Positions 25,067 to 35,474 of a stretch of 64,000 nt of DNA are shown one piece after another (position 1 is the first letter of the stretch; the number at the start of each line of letters is the position of its first letter). A program made the position numbers and the translations under genes. The DNA comes from Rhodamnia argentea (lineage: Eukaryota > Streptophyta > Magnoliopsida > Myrtales > Myrtaceae). The notes under the pieces were generated by a model. It had not been told where the DNA came from, did not search any database, and saw only the letters and a program-made list of their open reading frames with translations. The DNA is taken from the NCBI RefSeq assembly GCF_020921035.1, contig NC_063150.1, forward strand, positions 24,599,826 to 24,663,825, given 5' to 3'.

Positions 25067-25293
25067 GGGCTCCATTTGTTGCGCGAAAAATTAAATAATT
25101 TTAAAAATAATCGTTTGTATTGCTGAAAAATTAGCCAAGGAACATCACTTTCAATATCGATAACATTTTATATCTAAATAATTTCATGGACGGTGAAAAT
25201 ATTTTTTGTTCATTTATTCTGTAAATGATTCCAACAATCATTTTTTGGAAAATATTCTTCGAATGATTCATTTTTTGCGAAATAAATGCACCC
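25067..25293. mobile_element. PIF/Harbinger-like MITE, copy in unit A
   Basis: The left end GGGCTCCATTTGTTGCGCG and the inverse of the right end (GGGTGCATTTATTTCGC) form TIRs. The flanks are TTA on the left and TGA on the right, a worn 3 bp duplication. The unit B copy is at 31355-31583, so the insertion predates the duplication. Confidence 0.6.
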
Positions 25294-25327
25294 TGAGTAG
25301 TGGTGGCCATTCAAATTTCGGGTGAAA

Positions 25328-25780
25328 GCCCTGCTTTTATGAAGCCTATCTATTTGGTCCTCTTCTTTTGCAAAGCATCTCTCTTTTGAGCCTTTCTGGC
25401 AAAGAGAGACCGATGCACTCGAGCCATTCTCAATAGAAACCATCCTTTCCCCTTCAATTTTTGTCGATCGTGTGTCATTTTCATCGGATAAAATTTGTTC
25501 GGATGGACTGGATTGGCAAAACGTGAAAATGATTCATAACTCAACTGACAAAATTAAAAAAGTTTATGACTGAATCGATAATAATCCAGTAAGTTTTTGA
25601 CTTTTTGGGCAATTTTCCCTTCCACTCTTGTAAAAGCATATCTCTTTGGTCCTCTTCTGTAGTAGAAGCATCTCTCTTTGGTCTTTCTAGCAAAAGAGAG
25701 ACATGCATTGCAGCCCGCCTGAACGGAGACTATCCTTTTCCCCATTGAATTTCGTGGGTCGAGGGTCGTTTCGTCTCGTT
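25328..25780. repeat. Two diverged direct repeats (~150 bp) inside unit A
   Basis: The phrases TTTGGTCCTCTTCT, GCATCTCTCTTT, AAGAGAGAC and ATCCTTTTCCCC occur at about 25328-25480 and again at about 25615-25775. A family L right-arm fragment ending near 25619 (TTTTTGGGCAATTTTCCC) lies between them. The same arrangement is present in unit B at about 31620-32070. Confidence 0.55.
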
Positions 25781-26418
25781 GTAAAGAATACAGACGAGGG
25801 AAAATGACGTTGCATCTACCCAAAGCTGTCTCTTGATATTTTCCTTGTGTTTTTCTAAGGAAGTCTTATCCACAGTGAAAATCTATTTTCTTTCTCGAAG
25901 AAGACACTAGTTAGTGTTCCTTACCAAGGGAGTCGGACTTTTCACGACAAAGCGGATGTAACCGATGACGATGCCGGAATTCGATAGAAGCGCCAAAGCG
26001 ACTGATCGAGACCGGAAAGTCGGTACGTTTCTCTTCCTCAAGCAATGAGTTTGAGAGGGGAGTGCCAACAATCTGAACTCTTGACCTGTGCTTCGATACC
26101 GTGTTCTTAATCTTACAATATATTTAGAGCGGATTGGTTCACGATCACATAATAATCAGCGAGAAAGATTCCCTCCATATGTTTTGAAATTTATTAGGGT
26201 TTGTCACGTCTTTCCAACGAACTTTCAATGCACCCGTCCCGGCTTTTCTTGCCCCGTACGAGGATCAAAAGAAAGGTCGGTAGCTTCGGTCGGATTTTTT
26301 TTTTCCTTTTTGGGTCGAATGCTTCGGTCGGATTTCAAATGCCAGCAAATAGACAAGACCGGAAGAAAAGACTAACTTCCTATAAGAATCAGTCATGTCG
26401 ACTCTTCGTATTATGCCT

Positions 26419-26424
26419 CTATAA
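26419..26424 (+). promoter_or_regulatory. Candidate TATA box of CXE gene A
   Basis: CTATAA lies 81-86 bp upstream of the ATG at 26505 and is followed by a (CT)n tract and a short leader. The same element is conserved in gene B at 33315-33320, where the CT tract is shorter. Confidence 0.45.
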
Positions 26425-26504
26425 CCACTCCATCTCTCTCTCTCTCTCTCCTCTTGTCCATTAAGTAATATCACACGCAGACAAAAGGGGAAACGAAGGA
26501 AATC

Positions 26505-28101
26505 ATGGGCAGCATCTGCACTTCCAAAGAGGTCGACAGAGAGCTCCCCACGTTCCTTAGGGTTTACAAGGACGGCACGGTCGAGCGCCTCCCTAGTAAT
26601 GTCCGGTTCTGCTTCATCTTTGTACTCAAGTGTCGTGTTTAGATGGCGGATGAACCCTTTTTCCGGAAAGAACAAGGTTTCATCGCGAAAAAGACGTCCA
26701 ATTCTCCCCCCTAATGTGGCGGCATGCGCGGATTAAATCTTTTTACTAGCTTGTTACTCGTCATTTCAGGAGATTTTCTCTGCATGACATGATTAAGTTT
26801 GCGTGAATCGTCGAACTTAGCTTCTTTTTTTCTTCCAGGCACTCCATATGTCCCGCCTTGCCTGGAGGACCCGAAGACAGGCGTCGCATCCAAAGACATC
26901 ACCATTCGCGAGGACCCTCTAATCCGAGCAAGGCTCCATCTCCCGAAACTCGAAACTGTTAATGAGAAGCCTCAGAAGCTCCCCATCTTGGTCTACTACC
27001 ATGGCGGCGGCTTCTGCATTGGGTCCGCCTTCTCTCTCTTCGAGTATCAGCACCTCACCACCCTTGTCGCGGAAGCCAAGATACTTGCTGTCTCCATCGA
27101 GTACAGGTTCGTTCTAATTTATTCTGTGAATTATTCTATTTTATAGAGTTGAAGGGATTGTGCAGTTGTAGTTATCACTTTCCATGCTAAGAAGACAGAC
27201 TTGTATGCGTATACATATCAAGTTTACCTTCTGATAATCTCGTTTTAAATTAAGTCTTTGGTGTTAGTGGCCTTTCAGAACTAAAAATATTATCTTATGT
27301 CGATTGTCATGCCATACGAAATATGGTCGAAAGTGTTCAACATTGTTCATGTAAAAAGTTCGATTAATTTCCCGAAAAACTAGTTTAAGTTTGATGAAAA
27401 TGATGATTGTGTCTTATCAAGTAGTGAGAAAAAATAGCAATCGTGCTTACTTATTTTCTCACAGGTTAGCTCCCGAATGCCCTATACCCGCCATTTACGA
27501 CGATTGCTGGGAAGGCCTCCAGTGGGTGGCTTCACACTCGGCCGACGGTGGAGCCGCCGCTGCGAAAGAGCCGTGGCTGGCTGATCACGGCGACTTCCAA
27601 CGTGTCTCCGTCGCCGGCGATAGTGCTGGAGCCAACATTGCCCACAACGTCCTCATGAGGGCCGGCTGCGACCCTCTACTTGGCGGCACAAAGATATCCG
27701 CCGCGTACCTGACCCACCCCTACTTCTGGGGCTCCGAACCTATCGGGTCAGAGCCCAAGACGGGCCTCGACAAGGCGCTTTCGCATGTGATCTGGACTTT
27801 CCTGTACCCGACTGCGAAGGACGGGATCGACAGCCCCATGGTGAACCCGTTCGCGGCTGGGGCCCCGAGCCTGGCGGGCCTCGGGTGCGGGAGGCTGTTG
27901 GTGAGCGTGGCGGGGAAGGACCGGCTGAGGCATAGAGGGTTGAAGTACTGCGAGGCGGTGAAGGAGAGTGGGTTCAAAGGAGAAGTGGAGGTGGTGGAGG
28001 TTGAAGGAGAAGATCACGCTTTCCATATCGTGACTTTTGAGAAGGAGAGCGCCCAGGTCCTGATCAAACGGCTGGCTGCTTTCCTTAACAAAAGTTGCTA
28101 A
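26505..28101 (+). CDS. Class I carboxylesterase CXE, copy A, 331 aa
   Basis: Three exons: 26505-26595, 26839-27106, 27465-28101 (996 nt, in frame). This is a plant alpha/beta-hydrolase of the CXE/GID1/HSL family. The oxyanion-hole motif is HGGGF (85-89), the nucleophile elbow is GDSAG with Ser173, the acid is Asp272 (GKDRLRHRG) and the base is His304 (DHAFH). Soybean 2-hydroxyisoflavanone dehydratase, a close relative, has Thr at the nucleophile. Serine here points to an esterase rather than a dehydratase. There is no signal peptide, so it is likely cytosolic. The substrate is unknown. Exon 1 ends in A before GTAATG, where copy B has G. The splice makes Ser31 here and Gly31 in B, so both remain open. 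It is one half of a tandem pair with 33397-35474. Confidence 0.93.
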
Positions 28102-29816
28102 GTTTGTTTTGCTTCATTTTTCGTTTGATCTGTGAGAATGTTCTTCTTGTGTGCTTTGTGATCACCAGTTCTTGAAAATGGAAACCTAAGCGTTGATTTC
28201 GCTTCTCTATGTGTCATATAGACCGTTGTGATATTTGTTACATTTTCGAAAAACCAAGTTGCATCCCGAGATAACTCATTGGACAACGCCGCCGGATCTG
28301 ATCCCGCTCATGTGTCCGCCCACTCCCTCCTCCACCACAATTCCCTCGCCATCCGGTCAGACAGTTTCGCAGAGCTCTTCATATCGATCCAATTTCTCAC
28401 GACAGTCACTATCGGATGTGATAAGTACGCACGTACTCGATGCGCGCTCTGGGCGGCCTTCGTGATTGCTTTCGCCCTTTCTCCGTGCGGTCTCTAAAGC
28501 GAAGTATATGTCACATACTGATCTTGATAATGAGGCCTTGACTCTTTCAAGATCTTGTGCGGAGCAACAACATCAATTATGTCCATGGCTAGATGTTACA
28601 CAGATCGGGATGGTGTCCCCACTTTGGTGTTTGAAAGTTTGGTGGCCTCTATCTAGCTTTAGAAGAGATTGAAATGAGAATGGTCGTTCCTGAATTCTCC
28701 ATTAGAACCGAATCCTTGGAGACTTCGAGTAAAGGAAACATGTGGGCCTCCCGAGATAGCTAGTACTTAGAAAACGTATTTCTATATGACTCCTCGTGTG
28801 AGTAATTGAAAAGCCCTAAATTTTTTAGTTGTACCAAATTAATCATAAACCTTTTAATTGCATTAATTTAGTCCAAAAACTTTTACAAAATTTACCAATT
28901 TAGTCCGTACCTTTTGATGATTTGCTAATTTAGTCATTCCGACCACTTTTGGTCGAAATTACTGACGTAGATGCGGATCACCCACCGGCCATCCTCTATG
29001 GCATGCCTAGGAGTGAGCATGGTTTCAGGATAGAACTTGAAATCTAAAAATCGGATCGGCAGGAAACTTGTCCGGTTTCAAGTTTTAAGGTATGTAGGGT
29101 AGGTTTCAAGTTTCAAAAATTGGAAAACCTATTCTAATGTGTAGGTGGAACCTAGAACCTATAATTGGTAACAAGTTTTTGTGTTTTTCTTGGTATATGT
29201 CTTCGCGCAATCCTGCGTAATCCATAGCATCCGATCATGAGTGCATAATCCGAAACCACTAGTCCGAGTTTTCATTTCTCGCGATATTTATGATTGAAAC
29301 TTTTACTTTGTCAATGCTTCATATTTATTCGTGTGTCTAAATATGAGTTGTGTTTAGGGGATTGTAGCAGCAAATGGTGGTTACTAAAGGTGATGATTCA
29401 CTGCAATTGTACAATTAAGAATACATGTGAAATCTAGGTAGACCCCGGAACCGACCTTGAAACTTGTGACAAGGTATACGTAGGGTCGATTCTAGAATAA
29501 GGAACTTGTTCCGATGGATAGGTTCTAGGTGGAATTTGAACAAAATCTGGAACCACTCACTTCTAGCATGGCCAGTGCTAACATGACCAATTTTTGCTTT
29601 TTTTTTATTTTTTTCATATTTCTATTTTTTGCCTTTTCTTTTCCTTTTGCATAGGGCTAACGAGGGCTCCAGCATCATGGCTTGAGCGAGGGCAGCCCTC
29701 GCTAGTCCGGTGAGGGTCCTAGGCCTACGAGAGCACGAGGGTCGACCTCTCGTCGGCCCTCGCCTATGGCCGGTCCCCGGTCATGGCCGAGTACTTGCCA
29801 CAGGTGAAAGGAAAAA
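28102..29816. other. CXE A 3' flank and truncated family L element
   Basis: The first few hundred bases match the flank of gene B closely. From about 28798 the left arm of a family L element begins (AAAGCCCTAAATTTT, then repeated AATTTAGTCC phrases). It is interrupted at 29008-29565 by a hAT-like MITE, resumes at 29566, and is cut at 29816 inside its GC-rich core by the duplication junction. Open frames downstream of the CXE stop codon show no known domain. Confidence 0.6.
29008..29565. mobile_element. hAT-like MITE nested in a family L element, unit A (558 bp)
   Basis: The left end TAGGAGTGAGCATGGTTTC and the inverse of the right end (TAGAAGTGAGTGGTTCC) are TIRs. The flanks are GGCATGCC and GCATGGCC, which fit an 8 bp duplication of GCATGGCC that has lost one base on the left. 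The unit B copy is at 36382-36937, so this insertion predates the duplication. Its interior is related to the younger element at 32077-32674. Confidence 0.7.
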
Positions 29817-30338
29817 TTTCCCTATGATCGGAGTCCTATGTTGCTTGACTTAAGAGATCATCCCAAACATATTAGGCTCCAACGTCAACAATCTTTGGCA
29901 AATGAGGGAACTCTTTGGGCAATACTAGATTTTATCATGCCTGCATCGTTGCTAATAGTTCCAGAACTAGCATTAGGCTCTAAGTGATGTCATGTGAAAT
30001 TGGGTGGATGATGCGAGGGCTACAGCCGACGTGGTTCCTATTCATTTCAGAAAATTGTTGTGTACCGAGAGAACTCGTTGTCTTAACAAATATGGGCTTC
30101 CCGTGCTGTGCAGTAATGTTTTATCAGAAGAAGATTGACAGCATCTCGATGTTCCGGGGACGAAAGCGGAAGTTAAGAATGCGCTTTCAAATGTTAGACC
30201 TCGTAAAAGAACCCGGAACCTGACGGGTTCCATGCTGTTTTACATGGGAAGCAACTGAGTTTGTTGAGGGACTCTCATTTGGAAATTGTTAAGAGCGACT
30301 TTTCGAAGTGGGGTTATCCCTAATAGGGCAGAATGGAT

Positions 30339-31066
30339 GGGAAAATTGTCTAAAAAGCCCTCAACCTACTGCATTTTTGCCAAACGTAGTCTTAAATTTT
30401 TTAATTGTGCCAATTGAATCCTAAACTTTTTCACGTTTTGTCAATTGAGTCCATCCGGCAAATTTTGACAGGAAATTGCTGACGTAAATGCCGACCGTCT
30501 TACAAGGCATGGCTGGTGCTGACGTTTACAATTTTTAATAATATTTTAATTTTTTTCATATTATTTATCTATTTTTATTTTTTTTCTTTTCCATCTTTAT
30601 TTTTTGCTCTTCTTTTTTATTTTTTCCTTCTTCCCTCCGCCGGCCATTGCTAGGTCTCGTCCATTGCCGGCCTTGGGCGAGGGACACTCGGGCTTGGGTT
30701 GGCGAGGTCCATCCTCGCCTAACGCCGGCGACCTTTGCTGGCCATCAACGAGGCCCGTCGAGGGTTGGCGGAGGGAACAAGAGAAATGGAAAAGGAAAAA
30801 TAAAAAGAAAAAGAAAAAAAGGAAAACATAAGAAAAGGAAAAATAAAGTTTATATAAAAAAAATTCGACAAATCTTTAAATATTATTAAGAATTGTCCAC
30901 GTCGGCACCGATCGACGTTCACGTTAGTGGTTTTTGGCCAAAATTGATTGGATGGATTCAATTTAAAAATCATTAAAATGTTTAGGATTCAATTGGCAAA
31001 ATTAAAAGATTTAAGACTGAATTGATAAAAATGTAATAGGTTGAAGGCTTTTTGGACAATTTTCCC
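30339..31066. mobile_element. Family L long-TIR MITE, copy in unit B (728 bp)
   Basis: This is the counterpart of 24065-24784, with the same GGGAAAATTGTC end and its inverse. The purine run near 30798 has fewer GAAAAA units than in unit A. The left flank AGAATGGAT against right flank ACAATAGAT is a 7/9 match. Confidence 0.75.
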
Positions 31067-31354
31067 ACAATAGATTGGTAGGAAGACTAAGAGTAAAAAG
31101 TGTCCCATGCCAATAAAGGTGTATACGGCAAAAGCTTATGATAGAATGGAACGAGACATTGCTACAAGAGCTGCAGCAGGCTCAGATGGAGCCCGGGCTT
31201 TGAGAAGCCAATAGGCGCGCGGATGCTACGGCAAAGCTACGTCGACATCCATAGCCAGCAAAGCAGTTTTCTAATGATGTCCCCATAGAAGATGTATGGA
31301 CTTTTTTGGTAACCAACCCCAATGCACAAGTGGATGGAAGCCGGAACGATGGTT

Positions 31355-31583
31355 AGGGCTCCATTTGTTGCGCGAAAAAATAAATAATTTAAAAAATGAT
31401 CGCTTGTATCGCTTGAAAAATAAGTCAAGGAACATTACTTTCAGTATCGATAACAATTTATATCTAAATAATTTTATGAGCGGTAAAAATATTTTTCGTT
31501 CATTTATTCTGTAAATGATTCCAACAATCATTTTCTAGAAAATGTTCTTCGAATGATTCATTTTTCACGAATTAAATGCACCC
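31355..31583. mobile_element. PIF/Harbinger-like MITE, copy in unit B
   Basis: This is the counterpart of 25067-25293, with left end GGGCTCCATTTGTTGCGCG and right end ATTAAATGCACCC. The flanks no longer match. It was inherited through the duplication. Confidence 0.6.
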
Positions 31584-32076
31584 CAAGTGGTGGTGGCCAT
31601 TCAAATTTCCAATGAAAGCCCTGCTTTTATGAAGCCTATCTGTTTGGTCCTCTTCTTTTGCAAAGCATCTCTCTTTTGAGCCTTTCTGGCAAAGAGAGAC
31701 CGATGCACTCGAGCCATTCTCAATAGAAACCATCCTTTCCCCTTTGATTTTTGTCGGTCGTGTGTCATTTTCATTGGATAAAATTTGTTCGGATGGACTG
31801 AGATTGGCAAAACGTGAAAAGGGTTCAGGACTCAATTGATAAAATTAAAAAGTTTATGGCTGAATCGACAATAATCCAATAAGTTCTTGACTTTTTGGGC
31901 AATTTTCCCTTCCACTCTTGTAAAAGCATATCTCTTTGGTCCTCTTCTGTAGTAAAAGCATCTCTCTTTGGTCTTTCTAGCAAAAGAGAGACATGCATTG
32001 GAGCCCCCTTGAACGGAGACTATCCTTTTCCCCATTGAATTTCGTCGGTCGTGGGTCATTTTCGTCTCGTTGTAAA

Positions 32077-32674
32077 TAGTGGGTGTGTGGTTCATTGGAA
32101 CTTGGAACCTACCCGTCAGAACAAGTTCCTCATTTTTTGGAAGCTTGAACCTCCGTCACACCTTGAAACCCGTAACCTACCTCGTCACAGGTTCTAAGGT
32201 CGATTCCAGGTACTCGAGAACTTATCAATTTCTTTTATTTTCTTTTTTTTTTTTTTCATTTTTAGTTAAACAAAATGAAAGTGAACGTTACAACATATAA
32301 GAGAAAGTAGAGGTAAGTGATTTTAGGCCCTGTACAAGTTACATTTAGAACATGAAACCAATCCATTGGAACACGTTTATCATTTTTGGAACCTGAAACT
32401 TAAAAAATTTTTTGGCTCCAAATTATACACTCATCATTAGATGCCATAGAACATTGTATGATTGTGCAAAAATATATACCAAGAAAAATATAAAAATTTA
32501 TTTCGAAATCTAGGGTCCAAGGTCCAGGTTCCAGGTTCCGTAGTGGAACCTAGAACCTCCCCGTTGGAACAGTTCATCAATTTTGGAACGCCTACCTACA
32601 TTGAAATCGGAACCGGAGTGATCCTGGGTTCCGGTTCGGGTTCTCGTTCTACCCTGGAACCATGCTCACCCCTA
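32077..32674. mobile_element. hAT-like MITE specific to unit B (598 bp)
   Basis: The element runs from TAGTGGGTGTGTGG to CATGCTCACCCCTA and is flanked by a perfect 8 bp duplication GTTGTAAA (32069-32076 and 32675-32682). Unit A has one GTTGTAAA at the equivalent site (25779-25786) and no insert. TIRs and interior match the hAT-like family at 29008 and 36382. An 8 bp duplication is the hallmark of hAT transposition. There is no transposase, so it is non-autonomous. Confidence 0.92.
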
Positions 32675-33314
32675 GTTGTAAAGAATACATACGAGGGAAA
32701 ATGACATTGCATCTACCCAAAGCTGTCTCTCGATATTTTCCTTGTGTTTTTCTAAGGAAATCTTGTTCACAGTAAAAATCTATTTTCTTTCTCGAAGAAG
32801 ACATTAGTCAGTGGTCCTTATGAAGGGAGTCGGGCTTTTCACGACAAAGCGGATTTAACCGATGACGATGCCGGATTCGATAGAAGTGCCGAAGCGACCG
32901 ATCGAGACCGGAAATTCGGTACGTTTCTCTTCCTCAAGCAATGAGTTTGAGAGGGGAGTGCCAACAATCTGAACTCTTGACCTGTGCTTCGATACCGTGT
33001 TCTTAAACTTACAATATATTTAGAGCGGATTAGGTCACGATCACATAATAATCAGCGATAAAAATTCCCTCCATTTGTTTTGAAATTTATTAGGGTTTGT
33101 CACGTCTTTCTAACGAACTTTCAATGCACCCGTCCCGGCTTTTCTTGCCCCCTACGAGGATCAAAAGAAAGGTCGGTAGCTTCGGTCGGATTTCTTTTTT
33201 TTTTTTTTGGTCGAATGCTTCGGTCGGATTTCAAATGCCAGCAAATAGACAAGACCGGAAGAGAAGACTAACTTCCTATAAGAATCAGCCATGTCGACTC
33301 TTAGTATTATGCCT

Positions 33315-33320
33315 CTATAA
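33315..33320 (+). promoter_or_regulatory. Candidate TATA box of CXE gene B
   Basis: CTATAA lies about 80 bp upstream of the ATG at 33397, at the same relative place as in gene A. The CT tract between TATA box and ATG is shorter than in A. Confidence 0.45.
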
Positions 33321-33396
33321 CCACTCCGTCTCTCTCTCTCTCCTCTTGTCCATTAAGTAATATCACACGCAGACAAAAGGGGAAACGAAGGAAATC

Positions 33397-35474
33397 ATGG
33401 GCAGCATCTGCACTTCCAAAGAGGTCGACAGAGAGCTCCCCCCGTTCCTTAGGGTTTACAAGGACGGCACGGTCGAGCGCCTCTCCGGTAATGTCCGGCT
33501 GTGCTTCATCTCGGTACTCTAAGTGTCGTGTTTAGATGGCGGATGAACCCTTTTCCGGAACGAATAAGGTTTCGTCGTAACGCTCATGTCTTTAAAAAGA
33601 AGTTCGATTTCCCCCCTAATGTGGCGGCATGCGCGGATTAAGTCTTTTTACTAACTTGTTACTCGTCATTTCAGGAGATTTTCTCTGCATGACATGATTC
33701 AAGTTTGCGAGAATCGTCGAACTTTGCTTCATTTTTTTTTTTCCAGGCACTCCATATGTCCCGCCTTGCCTGGAGGACCCGAAGACCGGCGTCGCATCCA
33801 AAGACATCACCATTCGCGAGGACCCTCTTATCCGGGCAAGGCTCCATCTCCCGAAACTCGAACCTGTTAATGAGAAGCCTCAGAAGCTCCCCATCTTGGT
33901 CTACTACCACGGCGGCGCGTTCTGCATCGAGTCCGCCTTCTCTCTCGTCGAGCATCAGTATCTCACCACCCTTGCTGCGGAAGCCAAGATACTGGCCGTC
34001 TCCGTCGAGTACAGGTTCGTTCTAATTGTTTCTGTCAGTTATTCCATTTTATAGAGTTGGAGGCATTATGCAGTTATCGTTATCACTTTCCATGCTAAGA
34101 CGACAGACATGTATGCGTTGATATATCAAGTTTAGTTTCTGATAATCTCATTTTAAATAAAGTTTTTGTTGTTAGCAACCTTTCGAAACTAAAAATATTA
34201 TCTTATGTTGGTTGTCATGTCGTATGAAATATGGTTGAACATGATCACTAAAAATATTATCTTATGTTGATTGTCATGTTGTACGAAATAAGGTTGAACA
34301 TGTTCAACATTGATCATGTAAAAGTCCGTTTAATTTCCCGAAAAACTAGTTTAAGTTTGATAAAAATGATAATTGTGTTTTTATCAAATAGTGAGAAAAA
34401 ATAGTAATCGTGCTTACTTAGGGGTGCAAGAAATCCATCCAGAAGCAGAATTTCTGTTTCAAACTTATTTCTGGAATGTAAATCCGTTTAGTAACGCAAT
34501 TCTATTTTTCTATTCCTGAAACAAAAAGTTGTTTCATAAATAGATTTGAAGAAGAAATGAGAAACAAAAATTTTCTACTTTTCCGAGAAACGGAAATAGA
34601 AATCTCATTTTTTCTCAAATACCCGCCGCCGCCAACCGGTCACCGCCCGCCGCCGGTGGCCGCCCGCCGCCGCCGCCCGGAGGACACATTTTTTAGAAGT
34701 AGAAATTTTATATCGTTATCAAACACTTTTTTTTGCTCAGAAACTCATCTAGAAACATAAATAGAAAAAACTATTTCTAGCCAGAAATCTATTTTCGAAA
34801 CAGAATGGTTATCATTCACGCCCTTATTTTCTCACAGGTTAGCTCCCGAATGCCCTGTACCCGCCATTTACGACGATTGCTGGGAAGGCCTCCAGTGGGT
34901 GGCTTCACACTTGGCCAACGATGGAGTCGCCGCCGCGAAAGAGCCGTGGCTGGCCGACCACGGCGACTTCCACCGTGTCTTTGTAGGCGGAGACAGCGCT
35001 GGAGCCAACATTGCCCACAACGTCCTCATGAGGGCCGGCCGTGAGCCTCTACTTGGCGGCACAAAGATATCCGCCGCGTACCTGACCCACCCCTACTTCT
35101 GGGGCTCCGAACCTGTCGGGTCAGAGCCCAAGACGGATCTGGACAAGGCGCTTCCGCATGTGGTCTGGACTTTCTTGTACCCGACCGCGGAGGACGGGAT
35201 CGACAGCCCGATGATCAACCCGCTCGCGGCTGGGGCCCCGAGCCTGGCAGGCCTCGGTTGCGGGAGGCTGTTGGTGAGCGTCGCGGGGAAGGACCGGCTG
35301 AGGCATAGAGGGTTGAAGTACTGCGAGGCGGTGAAGGAGAGTGGGTTCAAAGGAGACGTGGAGGTGGTGCAGGTTGAAGGAGAAGGGCACGCTTTCCATA
35401 TCGTGACTTTTGAGAAGGAGAGCGCCCAGGTCCTGATCAAACGGCTGGCTGCTTTCCTCAACAAAAGTTGCTAA
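33397..35474 (+). CDS. Class I carboxylesterase CXE, copy B, 331 aa
   Basis: Three exons: 33397-33487, 33747-34014, 34838-35474 (996 nt, in frame), with the same splice positions as copy A. The Ser173, Asp272 and His304 triad is intact. The oxyanion-hole motif reads HGGAF (Gly88 to Ala), a variant seen in plant CXEs. Residue 303 beside the catalytic His is Gly instead of Asp, and the nucleophile context is VGGDSAGAN instead of VAGDSAGAN. Many other changes are scattered (T16P, P30S, S31G, T70P, I91-S93 region G to E). Intron 2 is 823 bp against 358 bp in A, because of a MITE and a 59 bp tandem repeat. There are no stops or frameshifts, so both copies look functional and may have diverged in substrate. 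Confidence 0.93.
34188..34305. repeat. 59 bp tandem duplication in CXE B intron 2
   Basis: The sequence starting ACTAAAAATATTATC at 34188 is repeated at 34247 with a few differences. Unit A has a single copy, so the duplication arose after the segmental duplication or was lost from A. Confidence 0.8.
34421..34823. mobile_element. PIF/Harbinger-like MITE in CXE B intron 2 (403 bp)
   Basis: The element starts GGGGTGCAAGAAAT and ends ATTCACGCCC, with TTA on both sides (34418-34420 and 34824-34826). Unit A has the unbroken site CTTACTTATTTTC in the same intron. The 3 bp TTA duplication and G-rich TIR are those of Tourist-like PIF/Harbinger MITEs. A GC-rich patch near 34620-34680 holds CCGCC repeats. 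The insert ends 14 bp before the exon 3 acceptor (AG at 34836-34837), so the acceptor and its T-rich tract remain outside it. Confidence 0.9.

Larger units (their letters stand above)
23544..29816. repeat. Tandem segmental duplication, unit A (6273 bp)
   Basis: From TTTCCCTATGATCGG at 23544 the sequence is repeated, with scattered substitutions, from 29817. The unit contains a conserved non-genic block, a family L MITE, a Harbinger-like MITE, CXE gene A and a second family L element with a nested hAT-like MITE. That second element loses its right arm at the unit boundary. Confidence 0.9.

Noticed and set aside
26505-28101. 2-hydroxyisoflavanone dehydratase as the function of the CXE genes
   Set aside because: The nucleophile is Ser in GDSAG in both copies. 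The dehydratase I know of has Thr there, so a generic carboxylesterase call is safer.
28228-28672. Open frames downstream of CXE A, and the 159-codon frame at 35566-36045
   Set aside because: The frame is broken by TGA in unit A, has no recognised domain, and there is no separate promoter.
33397-35474. CXE B as a pseudogene because of its enlarged intron
   Set aside because: All three exons are open, splice sites are intact, the length equals copy A and the catalytic triad is present.
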